This document shows, one piece after another, positions 52,120 to 60,723 of a stretch of DNA of 64,000 nt. Both the position numbers and the translations under genes were made by a program. This stretch comes from Oryzisolibacter propanilivorax. GTDB lineage: Bacteria; Pseudomonadota; Gammaproteobacteria; Burkholderiales; Burkholderiaceae_C. Position 1 is the stretch's first letter. Each line of letters opens with the position of its first letter. The stretch is from the NCBI RefSeq assembly GCF_900103645.1, contig NZ_FNHP01000003.1:62001-126000 (forward strand). Direction: 5' to 3'. The notes beneath the pieces are model-generated. The model made no database searches. It was not told the origin of the DNA and was given only the letters and a program-made list of their open reading frames with translations.

Positions 52120-54031
52120 GATCCGGGTGCCATCTTCCGCCAACCCGACCCTTCCCGCTGCCGCCCGCCCCATCCGCGAACTGCCTGACGAACTGATCAG
52201 CCAGATCGCCGCGGGCGAGGTGGTCGAGCGCCCCGCCTCCGCCGTGCGCGAGCTGCTGGACAACGCCCTGGACGCCGGCGCGCGCCAGATCACCGTGCGC
52301 CTGCTGGCTGGCGGCGTGCGGTTGCTGAGCGTCGAGGACGACGGCGCCGGCATCGCCCAGGACCAGCTGGCGCTGGCGCTGCGGCGTCACGCCACCAGCA
52401 AGATCGCCAGCCTGGACGAGCTGGAGTCGGTGCTGACCATGGGCTTTCGCGGCGAGGCGCTGGCGGCCATCGCCTCGGTGTCCGAGCTCAGCCTGCTGTC
52501 ACGCCCCGCCGGCCAAGCCAGCGCCTTCCTGCTGGACGCGCGCAGCGGCGAATTGCGCCCGGCGGCGCGCAGCCCGGGCACCACGGTCGAGATCAAGGAG
52601 CTGTTTTTCGCCACCCCGGCGCGGCGCAAGTTCCTGAAAAGCGACGCCACCGAGCTGGCGCATTGCGTGCAAGCCGTGCGCCGCCATGCGCTGGTGCGGC
52701 CGGACGTGGGATTCGCCCTCTGGCACGAGGGCCGCCTGGTCGAGCAGTGGCGCCCTACCTGGAGCGGCCCGGCCGCCGGCACGCACGATGCCGCCTGGCG
52801 CGAGGCCCTGGGGCAGCGTCTGGCCGACGTGCTGGGCGAGGACTTCGTGCTCCAGGCCGTGCCGGTGCATCGGCGTGTGGGCAGCGTGGTCGTCACCGGC
52901 TGGGCGGGCCTGCCCGACGCCGCGCGCAGCCGCGCCGACCAGCAGTACTGCTACGTGAACGGCCGCTTCGTGCGCGACCGGGTGCTGGCGCATGCCACGC
53001 GCAGCGCCTACGAGGACCTGCTGCACGGCCAGCGCCAGCCGGTATATGCGCTGTACCTGGAGCTGGACCCGCAACGCGTGGACGTGAACGTGCACCCGAC
53101 CAAGATCGAGGTGCGCTTTCGCGACAGCCGCGAGGTGCACCAGGCAGTGCGCCATGCGCTGGACGATGCGCTGGCTGCCCCGCGCGCGCAGGCGCTGGCC
53201 GAGCCTGACGCGGCCACGCCCCGGCCGGGATCGGCCTCCAGCCTTCCTGTTTTTGAAGAAAAACACGCTCCAGCCCTTTATTTACAAAGGCAGTCAGCTA
53301 TCAATTTTGCAGCCCCACAGCCAGGCCATCGAGTGGCGGATCTGGCGGCCCTGTGGGGTGCGCCCAGCGCACAGGCAGAGCCCGCACCAGGTCCGGCTCC
53401 CACGTCTGGCACGCCGCCCGGGCCCGCGCAGGACGATGCCGCCGTCTGGCCCCTGGGCCGCGCTCTGGCGCAGGTGCATGGCGTGTACATCCTGGCGGAG
53501 AACGCCCACGGCCTGGTGCTGGTGGACATGCACGCGGCGCACGAGCGCATCGTCTACGAGCGCCTGAAATCCCAGGCCGACCAGGGCGAGCGCGTGGCCA
53601 GCCAGCCGCTGCTGATTCCCGCCACCTTCGCCGCCACGCCGCTGGAGGTGGCCACGGCCGAGGGCTGCACCGACGCGCTGGCCGCCCTGGGGCTGGAGGT
53701 CACGCCGTTTTCCGCGCGCACGCTGGCGGTGCGCGCCGTGCCACTGGCGCTGGCGCAGGGCAACGCGGTGGAGCTGGCGCGCAGCGTGCTGGCCGAGCTG
53801 GCCGCGCACGACGCCAGCAGCGTGCTGCAGCGCGCCCGCAACGAGATCCTGGCGACCATGGCCTGCCATGGCGCGGTGCGCGCGCACCGCCGCCTGACGC
53901 TGGAGGAGATGAACGCGCTGCTGCGGCAGATGGAGGTCACCGAGCGCTCGGACCAGTGCAACCACGGCCGGCCGACCTGGCGCCAGCTGTCCATGAAGGA
54001 GCTGGACGCGCTGTTCCTGCGCGGCCGCTGA
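52118..54031 (+). CDS. mutL: DNA mismatch repair protein MutL
   Basis: A 637-residue mismatch-repair ATPase. The GHKL motifs are ELLDNALDAG, DDGAGI and TMGFRGEAL. The C-terminal domain has DMHAAHERIVYE, matching the DQHAxxExxxxE endonuclease motif with Gln to Met, plus ACHGAVRAH and CNHGRPTW. This suggests the nicking-competent type found where MutH is absent. The interdomain linker (residues about 380-398) is encoded by a dispersed palindrome. The start is ATG 52118, or GTG 52127 if the mRNA is leaderless. Confidence 0.95.
   Translation: MIRVPSSANPTLPAAARPIRELPDELISQIAAGEVVERPASAVRELLDNALDAGARQITVRLLAGGVRLLSVEDDGAGIAQDQLALALRRHATSKIASLDELESVLTMGFRGEALAAIASVSELSLLSRPAGQASAFLLDARSGELRPAARSPGTTVEIKELFFATPARRKFLKSDATELAHCVQAVRRHALVRPDVGFALWHEGRLVEQWRPTWSGPAAGTHDAAWREALGQRLADVLGEDFVLQAVPVHRRVGSVVVTGWAGLPDAARSRADQQYCYVNGRFVRDRVLAHATRSAYEDLLHGQRQPVYALYLELDPQRVDVNVHPTKIEVRFRDSREVHQAVRHALDDALAAPRAQALAEPDAATPRPGSASSLPVFEEKHAPALYLQRQSAINFAAPQPGHRVADLAALWGAPSAQAEPAPGPAPTSGTPPGPAQDDAAVWPLGRALAQVHGVYILAENAHGLVLVDMHAAHERIVYERLKSQADQGERVASQPLLIPATFAATPLEVATAEGCTDALAALGLEVTPFSARTLAVRAVPLALAQGNAVELARSVLAELAAHDASSVLQRARNEILATMACHGAVRAHRRLTLEEMNALLRQMEVTERSDQCNHGRPTWRQLSMKELDALFLRGR
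53257..53313 (-). repeat. Composite palindromic repeat, copy 13 (inside mutL)
   Basis: On the minus strand GCTGCAAAATTGATAGC, then TGACTGCCTTTGTAAAT and AAAGGGCTGGAGC, with a TGTTTTTC end. It encodes about 19 in-frame residues (KHAPALYLQRQSAINF) in the MutL linker. Confidence 0.75.
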
Positions 54032-54274
54032 TCCACCGCGTCGCACGCCGGCATCCGAACTATGCCGGGCCCGATGGCAGGCATTGCCATGCGCGGGAGC
54101 CGGCATGCAGGTACGGGCGCACCACAATGAGGCAAAAAAGCTGCAGGAAAGTGCGAATTTTGGTGCGCGCCAAGTCAACCATGCATGACACCATGTCGTT
54201 TTGGCATAATCATGCGCTGCACCATCCCAGGGTTGCGCTCTTTCCCCTCCTTTCGCAGAAAGTCTCCTAGTCTT

Positions 54275-55618
54275 ATGAAGCACCAGTCCGTGGGCCAGTT
54301 TCTCGAGTACGTCGCCCAGCGCAACCCCGGTCAGCCCGAATTCCTGCAAGCCGTCACCGAGGTGATGGAAAGCCTGTGGCCCTTCATCGAGAAGCACCCG
54401 CGCTACGCCGATCACGGCCTGCTGGAGCGCCTGGTCGAGCCCGAGCGCGTCATCAGCTTCCGCGTCAGCTGGTTCGACGACCACGGCCAGGTGCACGTCA
54501 ACCGCGGCTACCGTATCCAGCACAGCATGGCCATCGGCCCGTACAAGGGCGGCCTGCGCTTCCACCCGTCGGTGACGCTGTCGGTGCTGAAATTCCTGGC
54601 TTTCGAGCAGACGTTCAAGAACGCGCTGACCACGCTGCCCATGGGCGGCGGCAAGGGTGGCTCGGACTTCGACCCCAAGGGCAAGAGCCCGACGGAAGTC
54701 ATGCGCTTTTGCCAGGCCTTCGTTACCGAGCTGTTCCGCCATGTCGGCCCCGACACCGACGTGCCGGCCGGTGACATTGGCGTGGGCGGACGCGAGGTCG
54801 GCTTCATGGCCGGCATGTACAAGAAGCTGGCCAACACGGCGGCGGGCGTCTTCACCGGCAAGGGCCTGGCGTTCGGCGGCTCGCTGATCCGCCCGGAGGC
54901 CACCGGCTACGGCACGGTGTACTTCGCCGAGGAGATGCTCAAGACCCGCGGACGCTCGTTCGACGGCCTGCGCGTGTCGGTGTCCGGCTCGGGCAACGTG
55001 GCGCAGTACGCGGTCGAGAAGGCCATGCAGCAGGGTGCCAAGGTCATCACCGTGTCGGATTCCAGCGGCACCATCATCGACGAAGAAGGCTTCACCCCCG
55101 AGAAGCTGGCCATCCTGATGGACGTGAAGAACCACCACTATGGCCGCGTGAGCGACTATGCCGAGCGCACCGGTGTGCGCTTCGAGGCTGGCGTGCGCCC
55201 GTGGCACGTGCCGGTGGACGTGGCCCTGCCCTGCGCCACGCAGAACGAGCTGGACGAAAGCGATGCCCGCACCCTGATCGCCAACGGCGTGCTGTGCGTG
55301 GCCGAGGGCGCCAACATGCCCTCGACCAACGAGGCGGCCAAGGTGTTCGAGCAGGCCGGCGTGCTGTATGCGCCCGGCAAGGCCAGCAATGCCGGCGGCG
55401 TGGCCACCTCGGGCCTGGAGATGAGCCAGAACTCGGCCCGCCTGAGCTGGACACGCGACGAGGTCGACGCCCGCCTGCTGGGCATCATGCGCGGCATCCA
55501 CGGCGCCTGCCTGGAGCATGGCCGGCGCGACGATGGCCGCGTGAGCTACATCGACGGCGCCAACATCGCCGGCTTCGCTAAGGTGGCCGACGCCATGCTG
55601 GCGCAGGGCGTGGTCTGA
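54275..55618 (+). CDS. gdhA: NADP-specific glutamate dehydrogenase
   Basis: A 447-residue enzyme (same length as E. coli GdhA) that makes glutamate from 2-oxoglutarate and ammonium. The active-site motif is PMGGGKGGSDFDPKGKS. The nucleotide site is VSVSGSGNVAQYA, and GGLRFHPSV holds a substrate Lys/Arg region. Start ATG 54275. The 243 bp upstream, after mutL, contain a CATAAT at about 54208 in an AT-rich context that may be a -10, without a strong -35. Nitrogen control cannot be judged. Confidence 0.96.
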   Translation: MKHQSVGQFLEYVAQRNPGQPEFLQAVTEVMESLWPFIEKHPRYADHGLLERLVEPERVISFRVSWFDDHGQVHVNRGYRIQHSMAIGPYKGGLRFHPSVTLSVLKFLAFEQTFKNALTTLPMGGGKGGSDFDPKGKSPTEVMRFCQAFVTELFRHVGPDTDVPAGDIGVGGREVGFMAGMYKKLANTAAGVFTGKGLAFGGSLIRPEATGYGTVYFAEEMLKTRGRSFDGLRVSVSGSGNVAQYAVEKAMQQGAKVITVSDSSGTIIDEEGFTPEKLAILMDVKNHHYGRVSDYAERTGVRFEAGVRPWHVPVDVALPCATQNELDESDARTLIANGVLCVAEGANMPSTNEAAKVFEQAGVLYAPGKASNAGGVATSGLEMSQNSARLSWTRDEVDARLLGIMRGIHGACLEHGRRDDGRVSYIDGANIAGFAKVADAMLAQGVV

Positions 55619-55743
55619 TTCTGGCGTGACCGGTGCGGGGCCGGCCAAGGCTGTCTCCGCACCTTTTCACTTCCCTGCTCATGGCCGCCGGCCCGCCCTC
55701 GTGGCGTGCTGGCGGCCGTGGTGTTTCCGGTGTGCCGAGATGG

Positions 55744-56370
55744 TCAACCCGCCAGGGTCAGCATATGGCGCCAGGGCAGGCTGTCGTCCAGCGGGTCGTA
55801 GTGCGCGACCAGCACGATGCGCTCGGTCCAGGGCGATGCGTCGGCCAGCCGCTGCAGCGCCGCGCACAGGTAGCGAACGGCGCCGCGGTCCAGCGCCGCC
55901 ACTGGCTCATCGATGAGCGTCAGCGCGGCGCCACTGGCCAGCGCCGCCGCGAGCAGCACCTTGCGCTGGCTGCCGGTGGACAGCTGGTGCATGTCCTTGT
56001 CTAGATGCGGGGCCAACGCGAAACCGTCGACGTGCCGCCGCCATTCGTCCTCGCGCCAACGCGGCTGCTGCCCTGCCAGCGCGGCAGTCCAGGCGCGCGG
56101 TGTCAACGCTGCCGGCCAGGGCGCGCGCGGATCGCGCCAGAACACCTGTTGGCCCCAGCCAGCGCTGCCCCAGGCGGCGCCCGCCAGGGACAGCTGTCCG
56201 GCATCGGGCGACAACTCACCTGCCAGCAGGCGCAGCAGGCTGGTCTTGCCGGCGCCATCGCCGCCCAGCACCAGGCTCAGGCCCGCGGGAACGGTCAGCG
56301 TGCAGCGCTGCACAATCCAGCGCTCACCCACCTGCAGCGCCACGTTGCTCAGGCACAGCATGGGGCCCAT
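55744..56370 (-). CDS. Stand-alone ABC transporter ATP-binding protein
   Basis: A 208-residue ABC ATPase. Walker A is GGDGAGKTSLLRLL, the signature LSTGSQRKVLLAAAL, Walker B ALTLIDEP, and the H-loop VLVAHYDP. No permease gene lies next to it. The frame reaches 56409 (221 residues), but the ATG at 56370 has AGGGA upstream, so it is preferred. The lone ATPase may serve an unlinked permease or a non-transport function. Divergent from the 125-residue protein. Confidence 0.85.
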   Translation of the reverse strand: MGPMLCLSNVALQVGERWIVQRCTLTVPAGLSLVLGGDGAGKTSLLRLLAGELSPDAGQLSLAGAAWGSAGWGQQVFWRDPRAPWPAALTPRAWTAALAGQQPRWREDEWRRHVDGFALAPHLDKDMHQLSTGSQRKVLLAAALASGAALTLIDEPVAALDRGAVRYLCAALQRLADASPWTERIVLVAHYDPLDDSLPWRHMLTLAG

Positions 56371-56407
56371 GTCTTCTGTCCCTACTACGTCAACAAGAGA
56401 ATCGTTC

Positions 56408-56785
56408 ATGGCCCTGCATTTTCTGGATTTCGACTACAGCGAGGACGAGGAAGGCCTCGCCACCTGGGACGCCATGGCCAGCGTGACGGCCGAGCGCCTG
56501 GCGGATCTGCAATCGGAGATCGACGAGGTGCTGGCCTGGGCCTGCCAGGCTTTTGGCGACCGGATGGGGCCGCAGGAGGAAGGCGGCCTGTGGCAGTACG
56601 ACCTGCAGTGCGAGCAGGAAGGACAGGCACTGACCGAGCTGCCTGCCGATCCGGCGACGGGCCGCGTGCGCTGGCCGGCCCGCCTGGAGCGTCAGGACCG
56701 CATCACGCTGAGTCTGTCGCTGAGCGGCGAACGCGCCTTCGCCGAAGCGTTCGCGGCGCGTTTCGGCGCACCCCATGAATCGTGA
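56408..56785 (+). CDS. Conserved hypothetical protein (125 aa)
   Basis: An acidic 125-residue protein with no recognised domain. It starts FLDFDYSEDEEGLATWDAM, and has LAWACQAFGDRMGPQEEGG and a C-terminal RQDRITLSLSLSGERAF. It has no signal peptide or membrane segment, so it is probably cytosolic. It is divergent from the ABC ATPase and convergent with DUF1178. I cannot assign a function. Confidence 0.75.
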   Translation: MALHFLDFDYSEDEEGLATWDAMASVTAERLADLQSEIDEVLAWACQAFGDRMGPQEEGGLWQYDLQCEQEGQALTELPADPATGRVRWPARLERQDRITLSLSLSGERAFAEAFAARFGAPHES

Positions 56786-56822
56786 CCACCCGGACGCGCG
56801 GACTGCCGCTGTCGGCGAGCGG

Positions 56823-57326
56823 CTACTGCAGCGGCTCCTTGACGGCCTCGGGCAGCAGCAGCGGCAACACGGTGATGCCTTCTTCCAGTAGCTGTGCGGC
56901 TTCCTGCGGCGTGGCCTGGCCGCGGATGCCGCGCTCCTCGGTCTCGCCATGGTGCATGCGCCGTGCCTCCGCGGCGAAGCGCGTGCCGACATCCTCGGTC
57001 TGCGCGACGACACGGCGCGCGAACAGCAACCATGCGGCCTGCAGCGCCCGCGCTGGCGCATCCAGCGGCATGCTCCCCTCCTGCGCATGAGGTGTGGCGG
57101 CAGTCGCAGGCTCATCCCCGGGGGCTGCGGGGCTGCGGGACTCGCCGGCAGCTTCTGCGCTTCGCAAATTCAGCCGCGGCGCGCTCAATACCTTGCGCAC
57201 ACCCGCGTCGCCGCACAGCGGGCACTGCACCAAGCCGCGCACGAGTTGATCCTGGAAGTCGGCTTCGCTGGCGAACCAGCCTTCGAATCCATGGTCATGG
57301 GTGCAGCGCAGGTCGAGCACCTTCAT
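56823..57326 (-). CDS. DUF1178 family protein
   Basis: A 167-residue member of DUF1178. The N-terminal VLDLRCTHDHGFEGWFAS and the zinc-knuckle-like QCPLCGDAGVRKVLSAP are characteristic. A variable linker is followed by the conserved RMHHGETEERGIRGQAT. The role is unknown. It is the last gene after the nuo operon and DUF2818, with a 17-bp gap, an order common in related species. Confidence 0.88.
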   Translation of the reverse strand: MKVLDLRCTHDHGFEGWFASEADFQDQLVRGLVQCPLCGDAGVRKVLSAPRLNLRSAEAAGESRSPAAPGDEPATAATPHAQEGSMPLDAPARALQAAWLLFARRVVAQTEDVGTRFAAEARRMHHGETEERGIRGQATPQEAAQLLEEGITVLPLLLPEAVKEPLQ

Positions 57327-57343
57327 GCCGTGCCTCGTCCGCC

Positions 57344-57679
57344 TCAGGCGTCCTCGTCCTCTTCGGCCACCCGCGTGCCCTTGCGGCGCACCAGGTAGCG
57401 ATAAACGAAGCCGGGAAAGGCCAGGGTGATGAAGAGCGCCGCAGTGACGGCGTAGAACTCCCAGCCTTGGGGGGCGATCTGGCCGGCACGCTTTTCGATC
57501 AGCAGTGCCAGCGCTCCCACCAGGAAGTACAGCAGGATCAGCTCCAGCAGCCGCACGCCGAAGGGCTTGGCACTGCGGGCGACCGGGCCCACGACGAGCC
57601 AGCGATCGTTAAGAAATGGCAGGTTGGCGGCAGCGAAGGCCGCCAGGATCACCAGCCAGATGGCCGCGTTCTGGGTCAT
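57344..57679 (-). CDS. DUF2818 family membrane protein
   Basis: A 111-residue protein with three hydrophobic segments (about 5-25, 40-62 and 76-96). The N-terminus AAIWLVILAAFAAANLPFLN and the FLNDRW motif identify DUF2818. It lies 31 bp after nuoN, its usual position in betaproteobacteria, and is probably cotranscribed with complex I genes. Whether it is an assembly factor is not known. Confidence 0.9.
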   Translation of the reverse strand: MTQNAAIWLVILAAFAAANLPFLNDRWLVVGPVARSAKPFGVRLLELILLYFLVGALALLIEKRAGQIAPQGWEFYAVTAALFITLAFPGFVYRYLVRRKGTRVAEEDEDA

Positions 57680-57710
57680 GGGGCTGATTACCGGATGGCG
57701 CTGCCCAGGC

Positions 57711-59204
57711 TCAGGTCGCCAGGGCGCGCACGATGGCGTCGGCGCACAGCGCCATCAGCCCGCCGGGCAGCACGCCCAGCACCAGCACCAGGGCGCCATT
57801 GAAGGTCAGCACCACGCGCACCTGCAGCGGCGCGGTGACGCGCGTGGCCGTGAGCGGCTGGTCGAAGTACATCACCTTGACCACGCGCAGGTAGTAGAAG
57901 GCGCCGATCAGCGACATCATCACCGCGAACACCGCCAGCGCGATGTGCAGGCCTTCGCCCGAAGCCACCAGGGCCTGCAGCACCGACAGCTTGGCGTAGA
58001 ACCCCACCAGCGGCGGAATGCCGGCCAGCGAGAACATGCACACCGCCATCACGCCGGCATACAGCGGGCTGCGCTGGTTCAGGCCGGCGAAGTCGGCGAT
58101 CTCCTCGCTCTCGAAGCCCTCGCGCGCCAGCAGCAGGATCACGCCCATGGTCGCCAGGAAGGTCAGCACGTAGGTCACGATGTAGAACATCGCCGAGCTG
58201 TAGGCGTTCTCGACGGCGGCGGCGTCCACGTTGCCGTGCACCACGCCCGACATCAGGCCGAGCATGACGAAACCCATCTGGCCGATGGTCGAGTAGGCCA
58301 GCATGCGCTTCAGGTTGGTCTGCACGATACCGGCCAGGTTGCCCACCAGCAGCGAGCCGATGGCCAGCACCGCCAGCATCTGTTGCCAGTCGATGGCCAG
58401 GGGCAGCAGGCCGTCCACCAGCAGGCGGATGATGATGGCGAAGGCCGCCAGCTCGGGCGCTGTGCCCAGGAACACCGTGACCACCGACGGCGCGCCCTGG
58501 TACACGTCCGGCACCCACATGTGGAACGGCACGGCGCCCAGCTTGAATGCCAGCCCGGCGACGATGAACACCAGGCCGAAGACCAGCACCTGGTGGCGGA
58601 TCTGCCCGGCGTTGATGGCCTTGAAGACCTGGCCGATGTCCAGCGAGCCGGTGGCGCCGTAGATCATGGACATGCCGTACAGCAGGAAGCCGCTGGCCAT
58701 GGCGCCGAGCACGAAGTACTTCATGGCCGCCTCGGTCGACTGCGCGTGATCACGACGCAGCGCCACCAGGGCGTAGCTGGACAGGGTCAGCAGCTCCAGG
58801 CCCAGGTACAGCACCAGGAAGTTGTTGCCCGAGATCATCACGAACATGCCCAGCAGCGCCAGCATGCTCAGCGTGAACAGCTCGCCGCCGCGCAGCATGT
58901 CGCGGTCGGCGGCGTACGGGCGGCCATAGACCAGGGTGACCAGCACGGCCAAGGTGGAGAAGCACTTGAGCCAGTTGCCCATGGCGTCGCTGACCACCAT
59001 GTTGCCCCAGCCGTAGAAGGTGTTGCCGCTACTGGCGTAGAACGCCTGCAGCACGGCCACCACGGCCAGGGTCAGCAAGGTCAGCACGTAAGTGGCGGTG
59101 CGCTGGGGGCTTTTCACGCCCAGGTCCACCAGGGCGATCACGCAGGCCATGACCAGCAGCACGAGCTCGGGGTAGATCGCCAGCCAGCTGATGTTGTCAA
59201 TCAT
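57711..59204 (-). CDS. nuoN: NADH-quinone oxidoreductase subunit N
   Basis: A 497-residue antiporter-like subunit of complex I that pumps protons. The helix-7/8 region has [19 protein letters not shown], with the conserved Lys and the PFHxWxPDVY motif, followed by the [20 protein letters not shown] segment. About 14 membrane helices are evident. It is downstream of nuoM with 24 bp between. Confidence 0.97.
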   Translation of the reverse strand: MIDNISWLAIYPELVLLVMACVIALVDLGVKSPQRTATYVLTLLTLAVVAVLQAFYASSGNTFYGWGNMVVSDAMGNWLKCFSTLAVLVTLVYGRPYAADRDMLRGGELFTLSMLALLGMFVMISGNNFLVLYLGLELLTLSSYALVALRRDHAQSTEAAMKYFVLGAMASGFLLYGMSMIYGATGSLDIGQVFKAINAGQIRHQVLVFGLVFIVAGLAFKLGAVPFHMWVPDVYQGAPSVVTVFLGTAPELAAFAIIIRLLVDGLLPLAIDWQQMLAVLAIGSLLVGNLAGIVQTNLKRMLAYSTIGQMGFVMLGLMSGVVHGNVDAAAVENAYSSAMFYIVTYVLTFLATMGVILLLAREGFESEEIADFAGLNQRSPLYAGVMAVCMFSLAGIPPLVGFYAKLSVLQALVASGEGLHIALAVFAVMMSLIGAFYYLRVVKVMYFDQPLTATRVTAPLQVRVVLTFNGALVLVLGVLPGGLMALCADAIVRALAT

Positions 59205-59228
59205 CGGTAGTCTCTCGGTTCAGTCTGG

Positions 59229-60704
59229 TCAGGGAAGCTTGGGTTTCGCCACGTGCTGCAGCAACTGGGCGACGGACGGGTCCATCGCGTCGGTGAAGGG
59301 CTTGGGATACAGGCCCATGTACAGCACGGCAATGGCCAGCAGCGACAGCACCAGGAATTCGCGGGCATTGATGTCGCGCAGCTGGCGCACGTTGTCGTTG
59401 GTCACCGCGCCCAAGTACACGCGCTTGTACATCCACAGCGAGTAGCTGGCGCCCAGGATCAGCGCCACAGCCGCGCCCAGGCCCACCCAGAAGTTGAACT
59501 GCACGCCGGCGATGATGACCATCCACTCGCCCACGAAGCCGGCCGTGCCCGGCAGACCGCAGTTGGCCATGAAGAACAGCAACGCGAAGGCAGCGAACTT
59601 GGGCATGGTGTTGACGACGCCGCCATAGGCCGCGATCTCGCGCGAATGCACGCGGTCGTACAGCACGCCGATGCACAGGAACATGGCGCCGGAGACAAAG
59701 CCGTGGGCGATCATCTGCGCCAGGCCGCCCGATACCCCCATGGGGTTGAAGACGAAGAAGCCCAGCGTCACGAAGCCCATGTGCGCCACGGACGAATAGG
59801 CCACCAGCTTCTTCATGTCCTTCTGCACGATGGCCACCAGGCCGACGTAGATCACCGCCACCAGCGACAGGGTGATCATCAGCCAGGCCCATTCATGCGC
59901 TGCGTCCGGCGCGATCGGCATGGAGAAGCGCAGGAAGCCGTAAGCACCCAGCTTCAGCATGATGGCCGCCAGCACTGCCGAACCGCCCGTGGGGGCCTCG
60001 ACGTGCACGTCGGGCAGCCAGGTGTGCACCGGCCACATCGGCACCTTCACCGCGAAGGCCGCGAACAGCGCGAAGAACAGCAGCGTCTGCGCCTGCGCCG
60101 TCAGCGGCAGGGTGTGCCAAGTCAGGATGTCGAAGCTGCCGCCGGCCTGGTTGTACAGGTAGATGAAGGCCACCAGCGTGAGCAGGGAACCCATCAGCGT
60201 GTACAGGAAGAACTTGAAGGCGGCGTAGATGCGGTTCGGGCCGCCCCAGATGCCGATGATCAGGTACATCGGGATCAGCGTGGCCTCGAAGAACACGTAG
60301 AACAGCATGCCGTCCAGCGCGGCGAACACGCCGATCATCAAACCCGACAGGATCAGGAACGCGCCCATGTACTGGTTCACGCGCTCGGTGATCGACTGCC
60401 ACGACGAGATCACCACGATCACCGTGATGAACGCCGTCAGGGGCACGAACCACAGCGAGATGCCGTCCAGCCCCAGGTGGTAGAAGATGTTGAAGCGCTC
60501 GATCCAGACCGCCTTCTCGACGAACTGCATGGCGGCGCTCGTCGTGTCGAACTGGCTCATGAGCGGCAGCGTCACCACCAGCCCGATCAGCGAACCGACC
60601 AAGGCAATCCAGCGCACCGCCTGCGCCTGGCTCTCGCGTCCCAGCAGCAACATCAGGGTGCCAAAGGCGATCGGCACCCAGATGGCAAGACTCAACAGTC
60701 CCAT
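59229..60704 (-). CDS. nuoM: NADH-quinone oxidoreductase subunit M
   Basis: A 491-residue complex I membrane subunit. The motif PMWPVHTWLPDVHVEAPTGG is the conserved proton-channel region, with MKKLVAYSSVAHMGFV next. The N-terminal GLDGISLWFVPLTAFI and VFFEATLIPMYLIIG with the key Glu are also present. AGAAGAA precedes the ATG at 60704. Confidence 0.97.
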   Translation of the reverse strand: MGLLSLAIWVPIAFGTLMLLLGRESQAQAVRWIALVGSLIGLVVTLPLMSQFDTTSAAMQFVEKAVWIERFNIFYHLGLDGISLWFVPLTAFITVIVVISSWQSITERVNQYMGAFLILSGLMIGVFAALDGMLFYVFFEATLIPMYLIIGIWGGPNRIYAAFKFFLYTLMGSLLTLVAFIYLYNQAGGSFDILTWHTLPLTAQAQTLLFFALFAAFAVKVPMWPVHTWLPDVHVEAPTGGSAVLAAIMLKLGAYGFLRFSMPIAPDAAHEWAWLMITLSLVAVIYVGLVAIVQKDMKKLVAYSSVAHMGFVTLGFFVFNPMGVSGGLAQMIAHGFVSGAMFLCIGVLYDRVHSREIAAYGGVVNTMPKFAAFALLFFMANCGLPGTAGFVGEWMVIIAGVQFNFWVGLGAAVALILGASYSLWMYKRVYLGAVTNDNVRQLRDINAREFLVLSLLAIAVLYMGLYPKPFTDAMDPSVAQLLQHVAKPKLP

Positions 60705-60723
60705 TTTTCTTCTTCTCCCCGTC

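Noticed and set aside
54195-54225. TGGCATAATCATGC upstream of gdhA as a sigma-54 promoter
   Set aside because: The GG-to-GC spacing is one base too short for the -24/-12 consensus and the -12 TTGC is absent.
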